Positions 17,351 through 26,418 of a stretch of DNA of 64,000 nt are shown one piece after another (the stretch's first letter is position 1; each line of letters opens with the position of its first letter). Where the stretch lies: positions 3,844,001 to 3,908,000 of the forward strand of contig NC_014933.1 in assembly GCF_000186225.1 (NCBI RefSeq), in the 5' to 3' direction. The stretch is from Bacteroides helcogenes P 36-108 (GTDB taxonomy: Bacteria > Bacteroidota > Bacteroidia > Bacteroidales > Bacteroidaceae). The position numbers were made by a program, and so were the translations under genes. The notes under the pieces are model-generated. The model was not told the origin of the DNA. It saw only the letters and a program-made list of their open reading frames with translations, and did not search any database.

Positions 17351-20300
17351 TTAGAAGTTAAAGTTGATACCGAAGTTGTAAACACGGGTCATAGGATAAC
17401 GCGTGCTACCATAGCCGGCTTGTGCCTCCGGGTCATTGGCCTTGAAGCTTGTGAAAGTAAGGAGGTTATAACCATTGGCATAAACACGGATGTTTTTGAT
17501 GGGCACACCGGGTATGTGGAACGAATAACCAATCTCAAGGTTCTTCAGACGGATATACGACGCATCCACCATCCAAGGATCTGAAAGTGAACCGTTATGC
17601 TCGCGCGCCGATTTCTCAAGAGAGATACGTGGCAGGCTGGCACCGGGATTACTTTCGGTCCAAGAATTGTCGTAAACCCATTTGTTGAGCATTGACTGGT
17701 TACCTGTACCGAAGGCCGGAGTATAGAAAGAACTGAGCTGACGGTTGACGTGGGTGGCGCCTACCCAAGTCATGGAGAAGTCAAGACCCTTCCAGTTGAA
17801 CGTTGCGTTTACGCTACCGGTATACTCAGGAATATCGCTATAGCCGATAGCATGTACATCGTTGGCATCCACCTTACCATCACCCGTGAGGTCTGCGAAT
17901 ACGCTGTCACCGGGACGCAATGTTATCTGCTGGTCCGGCATGTCAACACCGTAAACTTCCTTGTAGCGCTGTTCGGTTTCACCGGGAACATAGAACTCAA
18001 AGAAGTCGTAGCCGAAAGGCTGACCTACAGGATGGCCTGTATGGTACATGTGCGGGAATTCCTTCTTCACTTCCGCCATTTCCACAACCTCGTTGCGTGC
18101 GAAAGCGAATGTAGGAGCTATCGAGTAGTTCACTTTACCTATGTGGTCGGTCCAGCGTAGAGTCATTTCATAACCATGGTTCTTGACACGGCCGAAGTTG
18201 ATAGAGTTGGGCTTGAGAGCGGAAATACCTGCGATGGTTGTTTCATTGGAAATGAGGATGTTCTTGCGGTCTTCCCAGAAGAGGTCGACACCGAGACTCA
18301 AGCGGTCTCCAAAGAAATGAATATCGACACCATAGTTCTGCTTGGTGGCTGTTTCCCAAGTAACATCGGGATTGCCGTTGCTGGATTCGCGCGCGCCAGG
18401 CATGAACACACCGTTGTTGATACCGAAGTTACCTGTACGGTCGTTGGTCCACCATGCACCACCGTTATTGGTGTAGAACTGCCATGTGCCGGGCAGATAG
18501 AGGAAACGACCAACACCCTGGTCATTACCTACCTTACCGATAGAACCGCGAAGTTTGAAATAGGAAACAACGTTACGGATAGGCTCCCAGAATTTTTCGG
18601 AAGAGATTATCCAGCCGAGAGAAGCAGAAGGGAAAAAGCCAAAGCGCTTACCCTTGGCGAAGTTCTCCGAGCCGTTATAGCCCATGTTAAAGTCTACCAT
18701 ATACTTAGTCTGGTAGTCGTAGGTAACACGGCCTACCATACCCACATAACCACGGGGGATAGAATTATAGACACCGCCGGGATAATAGTTTTTAGATTCA
18801 TTATAAAGAACGAGCGCACCGAAATTGTGGTCACCGAAATTGCGGGTATAGTTGAGACTCGCCTCTGCATACCAGTTTCTCCCCCCCCATTTCTTCTCTT
18901 CATAGCCAAGAGGCCATGAGTCACCCTGACGGACATAAACAATCTTAGGAGAACCGTCTTCCTTGTATTCACCCTTAGCGATGGTGGCCTTGTAGCTGAT
19001 ACCACCGTCGGTAGTACGTGCTTTCTGCTGTGTATAGTCAGAGTTGTAGGAACCCTTGATACGGAAATCAAGACCTTTGGTGATAAAGTCGAGTTTGAGC
19101 TTGTACTGGAGGTCGAGGTTTACGACACTCTGACGCTGAGTAGTATAACCGTGCTGGTAGATAAGACCGAGACCATCGGAGCCAACTGCGCCAACGAGGT
19201 CAGGGTCGGAAACAATGCGACGTCCCTCACTATCAAGACCGTAGCCCGACATTGGCGTACCATGGTTGAGAAGACCCTCAACACCAAAGACACCCGACTG
19301 ACCGTTATACTCACCATTACCGATAGAGTTACGTCTGCCAATGCGTCCACCGATGCCGACAGAAAGCGTACTCAGCTTAGATAAATCTATATCGAGGTTG
19401 GCACGGAAGTTATAACGGCGGTATTTGAAGTTTGCGTCATCACCTTGGTCGAAGGTCTTGAAAAGGCCATCCTGATTGAGCATACCGACAGAAATGAAAT
19501 AGCGGGCACGTTCAGTACCACCCGACACATTAATATTATATTGCTGCTGCCATGCGTGGTCGTTCATCAGGTACTTAAACCAGTCGGTGCTTGGATAAAC
19601 GGTGGGCATATCCATGTCCTTCCAGTGCTGTATAGCTTCTTTTGAGAACTTCCATCCGTCTTCGGCTACTCCTTCCACTTCCTGAGCATGATTGTAAGCC
19701 GTTGCATACTCGTAGGAGTTTGCCGGTTCAAGGAATTTGGAAATCTGCTGAAGACCTACCGAAGTTGTCAGTGTGATGGTAGGCTTGCCCATCTCACCGC
19801 GACGGGTAGTGACGAGAATAACGCCGTTGGCGCCACGTACACCGAAGACAGCCGTAGCGGAAGCATCCTTAAGAATAGAAATGTCCTGCACCTCGTTCGG
19901 GTCTATTTGGCTGAACTCACGCTCGACACCATCGACAAGCACGAGAGGTTCGGCGCTATTGAACGAACCGACACCACGGATGCGGATGACAGGGTCGTCG
20001 GCACCGGGAACACCGGTATACTGCACCGACTGGAGACCCGGAAGCTTACCCGAAAGGGTGTTGCCAAGCGATGCGGCCGGCGATTTGAGAAGTTCCTTGC
20101 CACCCACGTTGGAGACAGACCCCGTCAGCGTCACCTTACGCTGCTGGCCATAGCCGATGACAACCACTTCATCGAGCATCTCATCATCCGATTCCAAAAC
20201 AACATTAAGAGAAGTAGACGTTGCCTTTACTTCTTTCGACTTGTAGCCGATATACGAAAACACCAAGGTGGAACCCTTGGGAACTCCCGACAAGACATAG

Positions 20301-20482
20301 TTGCCACTGCTATCTGTTATCGTGCCTTTCGACTTGTCTTTAGTCTGCACGGTAGCCCCGATAAGTGGCTCCTTCTGCTCGTCAGTAACACAACCTTGCA
20401 CTTTAAAAAGATTTTGTGCGAAGGACACTCCCGGTAGCAACAAAGCCAACAGCAGGAGATGTAATCTGCATAACTTTCCCAT
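17351..20482 (-). CDS. SusC-family TonB-dependent transporter (first pair)
   Basis: The 1043-residue product has a signal peptide (ends ALLLPGVSFAQ), a carboxypeptidase-regulatory-like domain at about 25-105 (VQGCVTDEQKEPLIGATVQ), then the SusC linker DEVVVIGYGQQRKVTLTGSV, a plug domain (about 125-230, ending ASATAVFGVRGANGVILVTTRR) and the barrel. This is the usual full-length SusC plan. It is the first gene of a five-gene operon running to 9809. Expression is probably controlled by the hybrid two-component regulator further upstream, by analogy with other loci of this type. Confidence 0.95.
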   Translation of the reverse strand: MGKLCRLHLLLLALLLPGVSFAQNLFKVQGCVTDEQKEPLIGATVQTKDKSKGTITDSSGNYVLSGVPKGSTLVFSYIGYKSKEVKATSTSLNVVLESDDEMLDEVVVIGYGQQRKVTLTGSVSNVGGKELLKSPAASLGNTLSGKLPGLQSVQYTGVPGADDPVIRIRGVGSFNSAEPLVLVDGVEREFSQIDPNEVQDISILKDASATAVFGVRGANGVILVTTRRGEMGKPTITLTTSVGLQQISKFLEPANSYEYATAYNHAQEVEGVAEDGWKFSKEAIQHWKDMDMPTVYPSTDWFKYLMNDHAWQQQYNINVSGGTERARYFISVGMLNQDGLFKTFDQGDDANFKYRRYNFRANLDIDLSKLSTLSVGIGGRIGRRNSIGNGEYNGQSGVFGVEGLLNHGTPMSGYGLDSEGRRIVSDPDLVGAVGSDGLGLIYQHGYTTQRQSVVNLDLQYKLKLDFITKGLDFRIKGSYNSDYTQQKARTTDGGISYKATIAKGEYKEDGSPKIVYVRQGDSWPLGYEEKKWGGRNWYAEASLNYTRNFGDHNFGALVLYNESKNYYPGGVYNSIPRGYVGMVGRVTYDYQTKYMVDFNMGYNGSENFAKGKRFGFFPSASLGWIISSEKFWEPIRNVVSYFKLRGSIGKVGNDQGVGRFLYLPGTWQFYTNNGGAWWTNDRTGNFGINNGVFMPGARESSNGNPDVTWETATKQNYGVDIHFFGDRLSLGVDLFWEDRKNILISNETTIAGISALKPNSINFGRVKNHGYEMTLRWTDHIGKVNYSIAPTFAFARNEVVEMAEVKKEFPHMYHTGHPVGQPFGYDFFEFYVPGETEQRYKEVYGVDMPDQQITLRPGDSVFADLTGDGKVDANDVHAIGYSDIPEYTGSVNATFNWKGLDFSMTWVGATHVNRQLSSFYTPAFGTGNQSMLNKWVYDNSWTESNPGASLPRISLEKSAREHNGSLSDPWMVDASYIRLKNLEIGYSFHIPGVPIKNIRVYANGYNLLTFTSFKANDPEAQAGYGSTRYPMTRVYNFGINFNF

Positions 20483-20540
20483 AGCATTAAAAATTAAATA
20501 AAATCATTAAGTGTTAAAACAATTAGCGTTAAAATTTTCA

Positions 20541-20548
20541 CAAATGTA
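20541..20548 (-). promoter_or_regulatory. Possible -7 element for SusC operon
   Basis: On the minus strand this reads TACATTTG, matching TAnnTTTG. It lies 59 bases before the SusC start. No good TTG partner is found at the right distance, as expected if an activator is needed. Confidence 0.35.
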
Positions 20549-20814
20549 TGCAGATTCATTCTCAACGGCAGGTGAAAAAATGACATTTGAGGTTTGAAAA
20601 AACACTAATGTTACATTTTAATGTCGCATAGGTTTAAAAGCTATCAAAGAAAGTCTAAATACATTATTTTCCCCCAAAAGCACACATCCTGAAAATGCGG
20701 AAAAGCCTTATGTGGGTAGCTGCTCCGCCATGGCCTATGAGGGTGAATGAATCTATTTGCATTGCCCTGCCAAGATTGTGACTCAAGCATGATGACAGTG
20801 TGACTTAATCTTGT

Positions 20815-20822
20815 TATCTTTG
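20815..20822 (+). promoter_or_regulatory. Possible -7 element for HU-like gene
   Basis: TATCTTTG matches TAnnTTTG. Transcription would start near 20829, so the 22-bp array just after it would be in the 5' leader. No TTG at the ideal upstream distance. Confidence 0.4.
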
Positions 20823-20835
20823 CAACTAAGCATAG

Positions 20836-20945
20836 AATCATCGGCATTGATTGTTGCAATCATTGGCATTGATTGTGGCAATCATCGGCATTGATTGTAG
20901 CAATCATCGGCATTGATTGTAGCAATCATCGGCATTGATTCTGAA
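20836..20945. repeat. Array of five 22-bp repeats before HU-like gene
   Basis: Units start at 20836, 20858, 20880, 20902 and 20924; copies three and four are identical and the fifth diverges after 17 bases. Each unit has AATCA-N7-TGATT, and neighbouring units also form GATTG-N3-CAATC. Every copy holds GGCATTGATT. Confidence 0.95.
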
Positions 20946-21017
20946 CAAAGTGGCAGATTCGGCTATCCCGCCTCAGCCACTCAACCATGCCGACTAATAA
21001 AGAAAGGAGAATACAGT

Positions 21018-21416
21018 ATGGCTTTTTTCAGGAAAGTGAAGCTAAATGGAAAATGGTATTTGAGGGCAGTAACCTCAAAACATCCGGCTACAACGGACGA
21101 TGTAGCCAAACGATTGTCACTGATATCTACAGTCAGTCCGGGAGACACTTACGCGGTACTCATGGGGCTGGGGCCGATACTTGCCCAAATGATGGCGGAG
21201 GGAAAATCGGTACATCTGAAAGGCGTAGGAACTTTCTTCTACTCCTGCCAGTCGAAAAAAAAAGGCGTAGACACCCCCGAAGAGGTGTCTCCGCTATTAA
21301 TCACCGACATTAAAGTGCGCTTCATCCCGGAATACAGCCGCGGACGACGCGGACAAGTGACGGAACGGACACTCATCGACCCGGATATAGAATGGGTGGA
21401 AATGAAGAAGATTTAA
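21018..21416 (+). CDS. HU-like DNA-binding protein (HU-HIG type)
   Basis: I chose ATG 21018 because the family pattern starts there (MAFFRKVKLNGKWYLRAVTS) and a strong AGAAAGGAG ribosome site lies upstream; an earlier in-frame ATG at 20913 lies inside the repeat array. The 132-residue product shows the HU-like core: TTDDVAKRLSLISTVSPGDTY, a helix (VLMGLGPILAQMMAEGKSVHL) and GVGTFFYSC, then a basic arm (EYSRGRRGQ). It is shorter than the HU-like protein at 8223 and lacks its acidic tail. It stands alone on the plus strand within a minus-strand sugar locus and may shape the DNA there. Confidence 0.85.
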   Translation: MAFFRKVKLNGKWYLRAVTSKHPATTDDVAKRLSLISTVSPGDTYAVLMGLGPILAQMMAEGKSVHLKGVGTFFYSCQSKKKGVDTPEEVSPLLITDIKVRFIPEYSRGRRGQVTERTLIDPDIEWVEMKKI

Positions 21417-21432
21417 AGCGATAAAGTTAAAA

Positions 21433-21469
21433 TCCCGTACCAGCAATGATTGACAAAGCCGATACGGGA
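21433..21469 (-). terminator. Terminator for GH18 operon
   Basis: TCCCGTA and TACGGGA arms around a 23-nt loop. On the minus strand the hairpin is followed by TTTTAAC, so it should end the catabolic operon that stops at 21514. Confidence 0.5.
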
Positions 21470-21513
21470 GCAAAAACATAATACCTAATTATCCTAAAAA
21501 AAACACCTAACCT

Positions 21514-23247
21514 CTATTTCTTCAATGTCCAGCAGATGGCGTTGCGCAACATTGTTGTGAAGTCGTCCGAGAGGAAGAGCTTCGGGCTATGCCCCATCTG
21601 GAAATAGACGTTCCGGGCAGCTTTGTTCTCGTTGATCCACACCACCGGATGGTCGCCCATTCTGACATCCGAAGCCGGAGTATAGGTGGATTCATCGACA
21701 TGTGCCAGGACGCGGACATTGGGGCGGGGAGACTTGTCGTATGTGTACCACTCGTCATCGGGGAGGACGAACGGGGCATCCACATTCTTCATCACCGGAT
21801 GCAGCGAATCTTCCACCCTCACCGTGCCGTCGGCCAGCGGGGCAATGTAGTTCTTGAAGCGGATGCCGCCCATGAAGTCGGAGAACCACTGCCACAAGGG
21901 ATAGCCGTCGAACTCGCCTAACAGCGTGGCATGATGGAAACCAATCCAGCCGCCACGACCTTTGTCAATGTAATCCATGAAGTTCTGCTCCGCCTCCTTT
22001 GGCCAAGTGTAAGGCGGAAAGTCAAGCTGGATGACGAGATCCGTATTCTCCAGCACTTCTTTCTGAGCCAGCAGGCGGGCACTGTTCAGCACTTGTATCT
22101 GCAAGTTCTGCACCTTGCTCTCGTCTATCAGCCACTTCAGTGCAGCATCGGAGAAAGGTTTGTGCTGCCCGGCACTCTCCGTAAGCACCAACACACGGTA
22201 TGTACGGTCGTGGAAAGGTTTCTGCTCCATCAATCCCTCATAGACGGTGCGGCGCAGGTCGCCTTGCTCGTTGTCACCGTCGTAATCCCAATACATGCCA
22301 CCCAGCAGGTTCTGCTTCAGGATGTACTGACACTTGATGGCCAGCGAACGGGGATTCTCGTAACCAAAAACCAATGTGCCCTCTTTGTTCGCCAAGTAGG
22401 GCACTTGCGCCGTCTCGTCCCAGCATTCACGGAAGCCTTTGGCATGCCCCACCTTGTTGAAGTCCTGAAAGTCGGGATAATCCTTGCCGCCACGGCCATA
22501 GAAAGGCATGCCCATCACCAACCTGGAGGCCGGGACTCCTGCTTTGAGGTGAGCCTCCACAGCCTTGGAAGCCGTCATCCATCCACTGTTGTCCGAGGAA
22601 TAAAGCGCCGAATGGTGCTTCGGCGCATTCCCCATATCGTAGGACATGATATTGACAAAATCAATGTAAGGAAGAATCGCCTTGAAGTCGATATACTCTG
22701 CAGAGGCCACGGTGGCCAGCGTCAGCAACTTCTGCCGTCCGATGGCTTTGCGGATGTCGCGCATCAGCAGCGTATAGTTCTGCGTGTCTTCGGGCGAGGC
22801 GGAGATATTGGCAGCCTTGCTGGTGGGATATTCCCAGTCGATGTCGATGCCATCCAAGCCATATTCCTTTACCACCCGCCTGCAGTCTCTGGCAAAAGCC
22901 TTGCGGTACTTGTCATCTGCGGCCATCTCGCTAAAGCGACCGCTACCCCAGCCTCCAATAGAGAGCAGCACTTTCAATTCGTGTTTCTGCTTCTTTAAGG
23001 CTACAATTTGTTTCAATCGTTCTTCATTGGCGATTCCTACGCCGTCAAAGGTTTCGGTGACATGTCCGAAGGCGTAGTTGATGTGTGTCATGTACTTAGG
23101 ATCGGGGATAATGTGGCTCCACGAGGTGACGTATGCCACTACCACCCTACCACTTGTCGGGGCTGCCGATTTGTCCGCCGCCCGCATGCTGCCGCATGAC
23201 AGCAAAAGGGCCAGTGCGGACAGGATTAGTAAGTTTACTTTTCTCAT
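21514..23247 (-). CDS. GH18 glycosidase fused to ThuA-like domain, lipoprotein
   Basis: The 577-residue product has a lipobox ending LLSC (Cys18). Residues 33-342 are a glycoside hydrolase family 18 domain: LLSIGGWGSGRFSE near 94-107, the catalytic DGIDIDWE at 132-139 (acid Glu139), MSYDMG near 201, and MYWDYDGDN near 318. GH18 enzymes cut beta-1,4-GlcNAc bonds in chitin or the core of N-glycans. Residues 350-577 are a ThuA-like glutamine-amidotransferase-fold domain (RVLVLTESAGQHKPFS, GGWIGFHH, PVVWINE) of uncertain role. The gene ends the catabolic operon and sits 22 bases from the symporter gene. Chitinase versus endo-N-acetylglucosaminidase cannot be settled here. Confidence 0.88.
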   Translation of the reverse strand: MRKVNLLILSALALLLSCGSMRAADKSAAPTSGRVVVAYVTSWSHIIPDPKYMTHINYAFGHVTETFDGVGIANEERLKQIVALKKQKHELKVLLSIGGWGSGRFSEMAADDKYRKAFARDCRRVVKEYGLDGIDIDWEYPTSKAANISASPEDTQNYTLLMRDIRKAIGRQKLLTLATVASAEYIDFKAILPYIDFVNIMSYDMGNAPKHHSALYSSDNSGWMTASKAVEAHLKAGVPASRLVMGMPFYGRGGKDYPDFQDFNKVGHAKGFRECWDETAQVPYLANKEGTLVFGYENPRSLAIKCQYILKQNLLGGMYWDYDGDNEQGDLRRTVYEGLMEQKPFHDRTYRVLVLTESAGQHKPFSDAALKWLIDESKVQNLQIQVLNSARLLAQKEVLENTDLVIQLDFPPYTWPKEAEQNFMDYIDKGRGGWIGFHHATLLGEFDGYPLWQWFSDFMGGIRFKNYIAPLADGTVRVEDSLHPVMKNVDAPFVLPDDEWYTYDKSPRPNVRVLAHVDESTYTPASDVRMGDHPVVWINENKAARNVYFQMGHSPKLFLSDDFTTMLRNAICWTLKK

Positions 23248-23269
23248 ACTATCTATGTTTTATGGTTTT

Positions 23270-24529
23270 TCAATCTGCCGTCTGCCGTACCTTCGACCCT
23301 ATCAGCGCATAGTACAGCATGAACGCCTCGCCCAACAGCACGATGCACCAGGACCATCGCCAACTGCCCAGCACGTCGGCAAACACACCTTGCAGCAGGG
23401 GCAGGATAGCCCCACCCACCACACCGATCATGAACACTCCCGATGCGACGGAGGTGTATCGGCCCAGATGAGCCACGGACAAGGTGAATATAGCTCCCCA
23501 CATGATGGAGTGGAACAATCCGACCGCCGTCAGCAGCCACGGATTATTCAACAGAATGGCTATCAGGGCGAGGGAACCGGCGGACACGGTGGTGACTACC
23601 AGTTGCACGCGCGGTGAGATGCTGCTAAGCGAACTGCCCACCAGCCGCCCCACGAGCATGCCGCCCCAATAGAGAGTAGCCATCAGTGCGGGAGAGGCAT
23701 AGTTCATTTCGATGGCGTACATGTTGATGTTGGCGCCAATGCATACTTCACAGCCTACATAGAAGAAGATGGCCACCACACCCAGCGTGAGGTGGCTAAA
23801 GGACCAGATACTGCGCTCCAACTTCTCGCCCGCCTCGGCACGCGTGCCCTGTATGTCGGGCAGAGAGAGACGCATCAGCAGCAGTACGATGAGCGATATG
23901 ACTGCCATCAGGGCGAAGAAGGGAATCATCAGTTGGTCTATCCGTATGTTTTCCATCGACAGTCCGCCGAAGATGACACCCGTCACGAAGTAGGGCGCCA
24001 GCGTAGTTCCCACGGAATTGGCAGAACCGCCAATGGCCATGCGTTGGATGGCTTGTGTGCCCCGGACGTGGCAGGCGGTGAGGTAAGGGTTAATGACCAC
24101 TTGCAGGATAGTGGCGGAGGCGCCAACCACGAACGATCCCAACAAGAAGATGAAGAATCCGCCGGGAATGATGTTGCCCCCCACTTGCCAGCAAGCTTCG
24201 GGGAAGTGCACCGTGAAGTAGGAGGAGACGAAGAAGAGTCCCAAGCCCGCAATCATGACCAGCAGTCCGCGCATCAGCGTGCCTTTATAGCCGTGGTGGC
24301 TGATCCAGGAAGCCCCTACTCCGCCGCAAACGGGGTAGGCGAGGAACCAGGAGAAGGTGATGAGTGTGGCGAAGGTATTTTTGAGCCCGCCCACTTCGGA
24401 AAGGAAGGCTTCCTTCAGGGGACCTTGAAATTGTGTGTTGGCCGTAGTCAGAAAGCCGACGATGAAGAACAGGAACACCATCGTGATGAAAGGGCCTGTG
24501 TAGTTAATCTGTTTTTCTTGTTGTTTCAT
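23270..24529 (-). CDS. MFS sugar/H+ symporter of the FucP/NagP type
   Basis: The 419-residue protein has about 12 membrane helices and belongs to the FGHS family (fucose, glucose/galactose and GlcNAc symporters). Marks are the N-terminal FFIVGFLTTANTQFQGPLK, the conserved INPYLTACH near residues 147-155 and GGSANSVGTTLAPY near 168-181. It would carry the freed monosaccharide across the inner membrane. Its location between GH18 and nagB suggests GlcNAc or a related amino sugar as cargo, which is inference from context. Confidence 0.85.
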   Translation of the reverse strand: MKQQEKQINYTGPFITMVFLFFIVGFLTTANTQFQGPLKEAFLSEVGGLKNTFATLITFSWFLAYPVCGGVGASWISHHGYKGTLMRGLLVMIAGLGLFFVSSYFTVHFPEACWQVGGNIIPGGFFIFLLGSFVVGASATILQVVINPYLTACHVRGTQAIQRMAIGGSANSVGTTLAPYFVTGVIFGGLSMENIRIDQLMIPFFALMAVISLIVLLLMRLSLPDIQGTRAEAGEKLERSIWSFSHLTLGVVAIFFYVGCEVCIGANINMYAIEMNYASPALMATLYWGGMLVGRLVGSSLSSISPRVQLVVTTVSAGSLALIAILLNNPWLLTAVGLFHSIMWGAIFTLSVAHLGRYTSVASGVFMIGVVGGAILPLLQGVFADVLGSWRWSWCIVLLGEAFMLYYALIGSKVRQTAD

Positions 24530-24597
24530 ACTATTAAATGATTAAGTTTCGGATATGTGCGAGCATCTCCCCGGATATGTGCGAGTGACGCCCTGCT

Positions 24598-25335
24598 TTA
24601 ACGACCGGTAGAGAGTCCCGCCGCCGCTGCACTGTCCAGCAGGAACTCGCAGTGGGGATGAAGTTGAAGGATGGAAGCGGGAACTTCCGTCGTGACGGGG
24701 CCTTCGAGCATCCGCTTCACAATGTCTGTCTTGTTGGCGCCTTTGGCCACCAATATAATGCGGCGTGCCTGCATAATGTTTTTTATTCCAAGAGTGACGC
24801 CTCCGAGGTGCTTTTCGGGAGGAGTATTGGTTTCGCGGCGGATGCGCACCTCCAGTTCGGGGTGCATGCCGGTGAGGCGCGTCTCGCTGTCGAAGGGACA
24901 TCCCGGTTGATTGAATCCCAAGTGGCCGTTCTCGCCCAGCCCCAAGATCAGCAGGTCGATGCCGCCACGGGTCTCTATCTCGTTCTCAAAGAGGCGGCAG
25001 GCCCGGCCGAAGTCATCGCACTCGGTGGGAAGCATCAGGAAATTCTCCTCCTTGACGGAGAGTGCGTCCATCAGCTCCGTCTTCAGCATGGCGTAGCAGG
25101 CGCCGAAATAGTGGCGCGACACACCCGTCACCTCGTCCTGCCCGAAGAAGGTGATGCCGGATGCCTCGAACGGGTGCGCGGTATAAATCTCGCCCACCAG
25201 GCGGTGCATGTTGCCGGTGGTGCGTCCGGTGGAAAGGCCGATGACGCTCGCAGGCTTGTTCAGCATCTGGCCGATAATGCGCCAAGCTGCGACGCAATCA
25301 AATTCTCTCTCTGTAGGAGTTACTGTTATCTTCAT
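24598..25335 (-). CDS. nagB: Glucosamine-6-phosphate deaminase
   Basis: The 245-residue product converts glucosamine-6-phosphate to fructose-6-phosphate and ammonia. It shows the NagB family signs: IGLSTGRTTGNMHRLV near 32-47, FFGQDEVTGVS near 63-73, LGLGENGHLGFNQPG near 130-144 and GGVTLGIKNIMQARRIILVAKG-like end near 177-198. Its length is close to short bacterial NagB forms. It is the committed step linking amino sugars to glycolysis. Gaps of 19 and 68 bases to the ROK and symporter genes suggest one operon. No nagA (deacetylase) gene is present in the window. Confidence 0.92.
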   Translation of the reverse strand: MKITVTPTEREFDCVAAWRIIGQMLNKPASVIGLSTGRTTGNMHRLVGEIYTAHPFEASGITFFGQDEVTGVSRHYFGACYAMLKTELMDALSVKEENFLMLPTECDDFGRACRLFENEIETRGGIDLLILGLGENGHLGFNQPGCPFDSETRLTGMHPELEVRIRRETNTPPEKHLGGVTLGIKNIMQARRIILVAKGANKTDIVKRMLEGPVTTEVPASILQLHPHCEFLLDSAAAAGLSTGR

Positions 25336-25354
25336 GATTCAGTTCGTTAAGGTT

Positions 25355-26296
25355 CTACATATTCATGGCTACTGCCCCGGCGCCCAGCAGGCCTATGAAA
25401 CCGGGATTCAGTTTGGTGATGACCACTCCGTTGGTAACAAAGCGCATGGTGGTGGGGTGCAGCCTCTCCAGAATCTTGCCGTGCATGTACCCGTCGGCTA
25501 CTACACCGCCGCCCAGCACCACCGTGTCGGGATCTATCACCCGCACCAGATTCATGATAAGGTTGGCAAGCGCTTCCGCCGCATTCTCCACCAGCACGGA
25601 GCAGAGGGGATCTCCCTTTTGGGCAAGTGCAAATACCTCGCTGACGCTGACGCGTTCGCCCTTCTCTGCGGGAATGTGCAGGTTCGTCTCATAACGGGAG
25701 CACATCAGGCGGGCACAGTTGTCGAAGCCTATGCCTGCGGCAATGGCTTCCACACAGTCCATCCGGCCGCAGCCGCACTTTATGCCTACGTTGACGCCTA
25801 CACGTACATGGCCTACCTCACCGGCATTGAAGTGACTTCCGCGTATCTGCCTTCCGTTCACCACCGTGCCCACAGCAATCCCCGTGCCCACGTTCATGTA
25901 AATAAAATTCTTGGATATTTGTCCGAACCCCCACACGCGTTCGGCACGCGTGGCGCTCTTTACGTCATTGTCTATGTGACAGGGTATGCCGTAGGTATCG
26001 GACAGTTCCTTGGCAAGTTCTATCGTCTGCGTGCGGCTGGGGTCTATCTGCAACCAGATGCCCTGTTCGGGATCCACGCGACCTATCAGCCCCACACCCA
26101 TGCCCAGCGGCTTACGGTCGTACCATCCCACGGTACGGATGTAATCGTCGAGCGACGCTTTGATGATTTCCAGCGCTGCCTGCTGGTTAAAGTAGCCCGA
26201 ATCGTATTTCTTGTACTTCAAAATATTCCCACGGCTGTCCACCTCGCCGATCAGCAACTTAGTGCCGCCCAAATCAAGAGCCAAATAAGTATCCAT
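25355..26296 (-). CDS. ROK-family sugar kinase, probably for GlcNAc or glucosamine
   Basis: The 313-residue protein has the ROK phosphate-binding start (LALDLGGTKLLIGEVD), the HFNAGEVGHV segment with the zinc-binding His, and the CGCGRMDCVEA cysteine motif near 180. ROK proteins with these motifs are either sugar kinases or sugar-binding repressors; this one has no DNA-binding domain at its N-terminus, so it should be a kinase. Its place in an operon with nagB suggests it phosphorylates GlcNAc or glucosamine, which is inference. It starts the four-gene catabolic operon, 122 bases after the regulator's stop. Confidence 0.88.
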   Translation of the reverse strand: MDTYLALDLGGTKLLIGEVDSRGNILKYKKYDSGYFNQQAALEIIKASLDDYIRTVGWYDRKPLGMGVGLIGRVDPEQGIWLQIDPSRTQTIELAKELSDTYGIPCHIDNDVKSATRAERVWGFGQISKNFIYMNVGTGIAVGTVVNGRQIRGSHFNAGEVGHVRVGVNVGIKCGCGRMDCVEAIAAGIGFDNCARLMCSRYETNLHIPAEKGERVSVSEVFALAQKGDPLCSVLVENAAEALANLIMNLVRVIDPDTVVLGGGVVADGYMHGKILERLHPTTMRFVTNGVVITKLNPGFIGLLGAGAVAMNM

Positions 26297-26418
26297 TTCC
26301 TATGTTTGTTAAATATCGTTTCTGTTTGCAATATTACGCACTATCAAGGAGATGGAGGTTTGTTTACCAACAAAAAAGGTTTGATACCTGTCCGCGGAGG
26401 TCACAGAGACCGCTTTCA

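Larger units (their letters stand above)
20483..21017. other. 535-bp divergent intergenic region
   Basis: This gap separates the SusC operon (minus) and the second HU-like gene (plus). It holds a -7 element on each strand and the second 22-bp repeat array. No gene is seen. Confidence 0.7.

Noticed and set aside
20836..20945. Plasmid-type iterons or replication origin
   Set aside because: The 22-bp step fits iterons, but no replication protein gene is near and the setting is chromosomal.
21931..22998. 355-codon open frame on the plus strand
   Set aside because: It is antisense to the GH18-ThuA gene, whose active-site motifs are clear.
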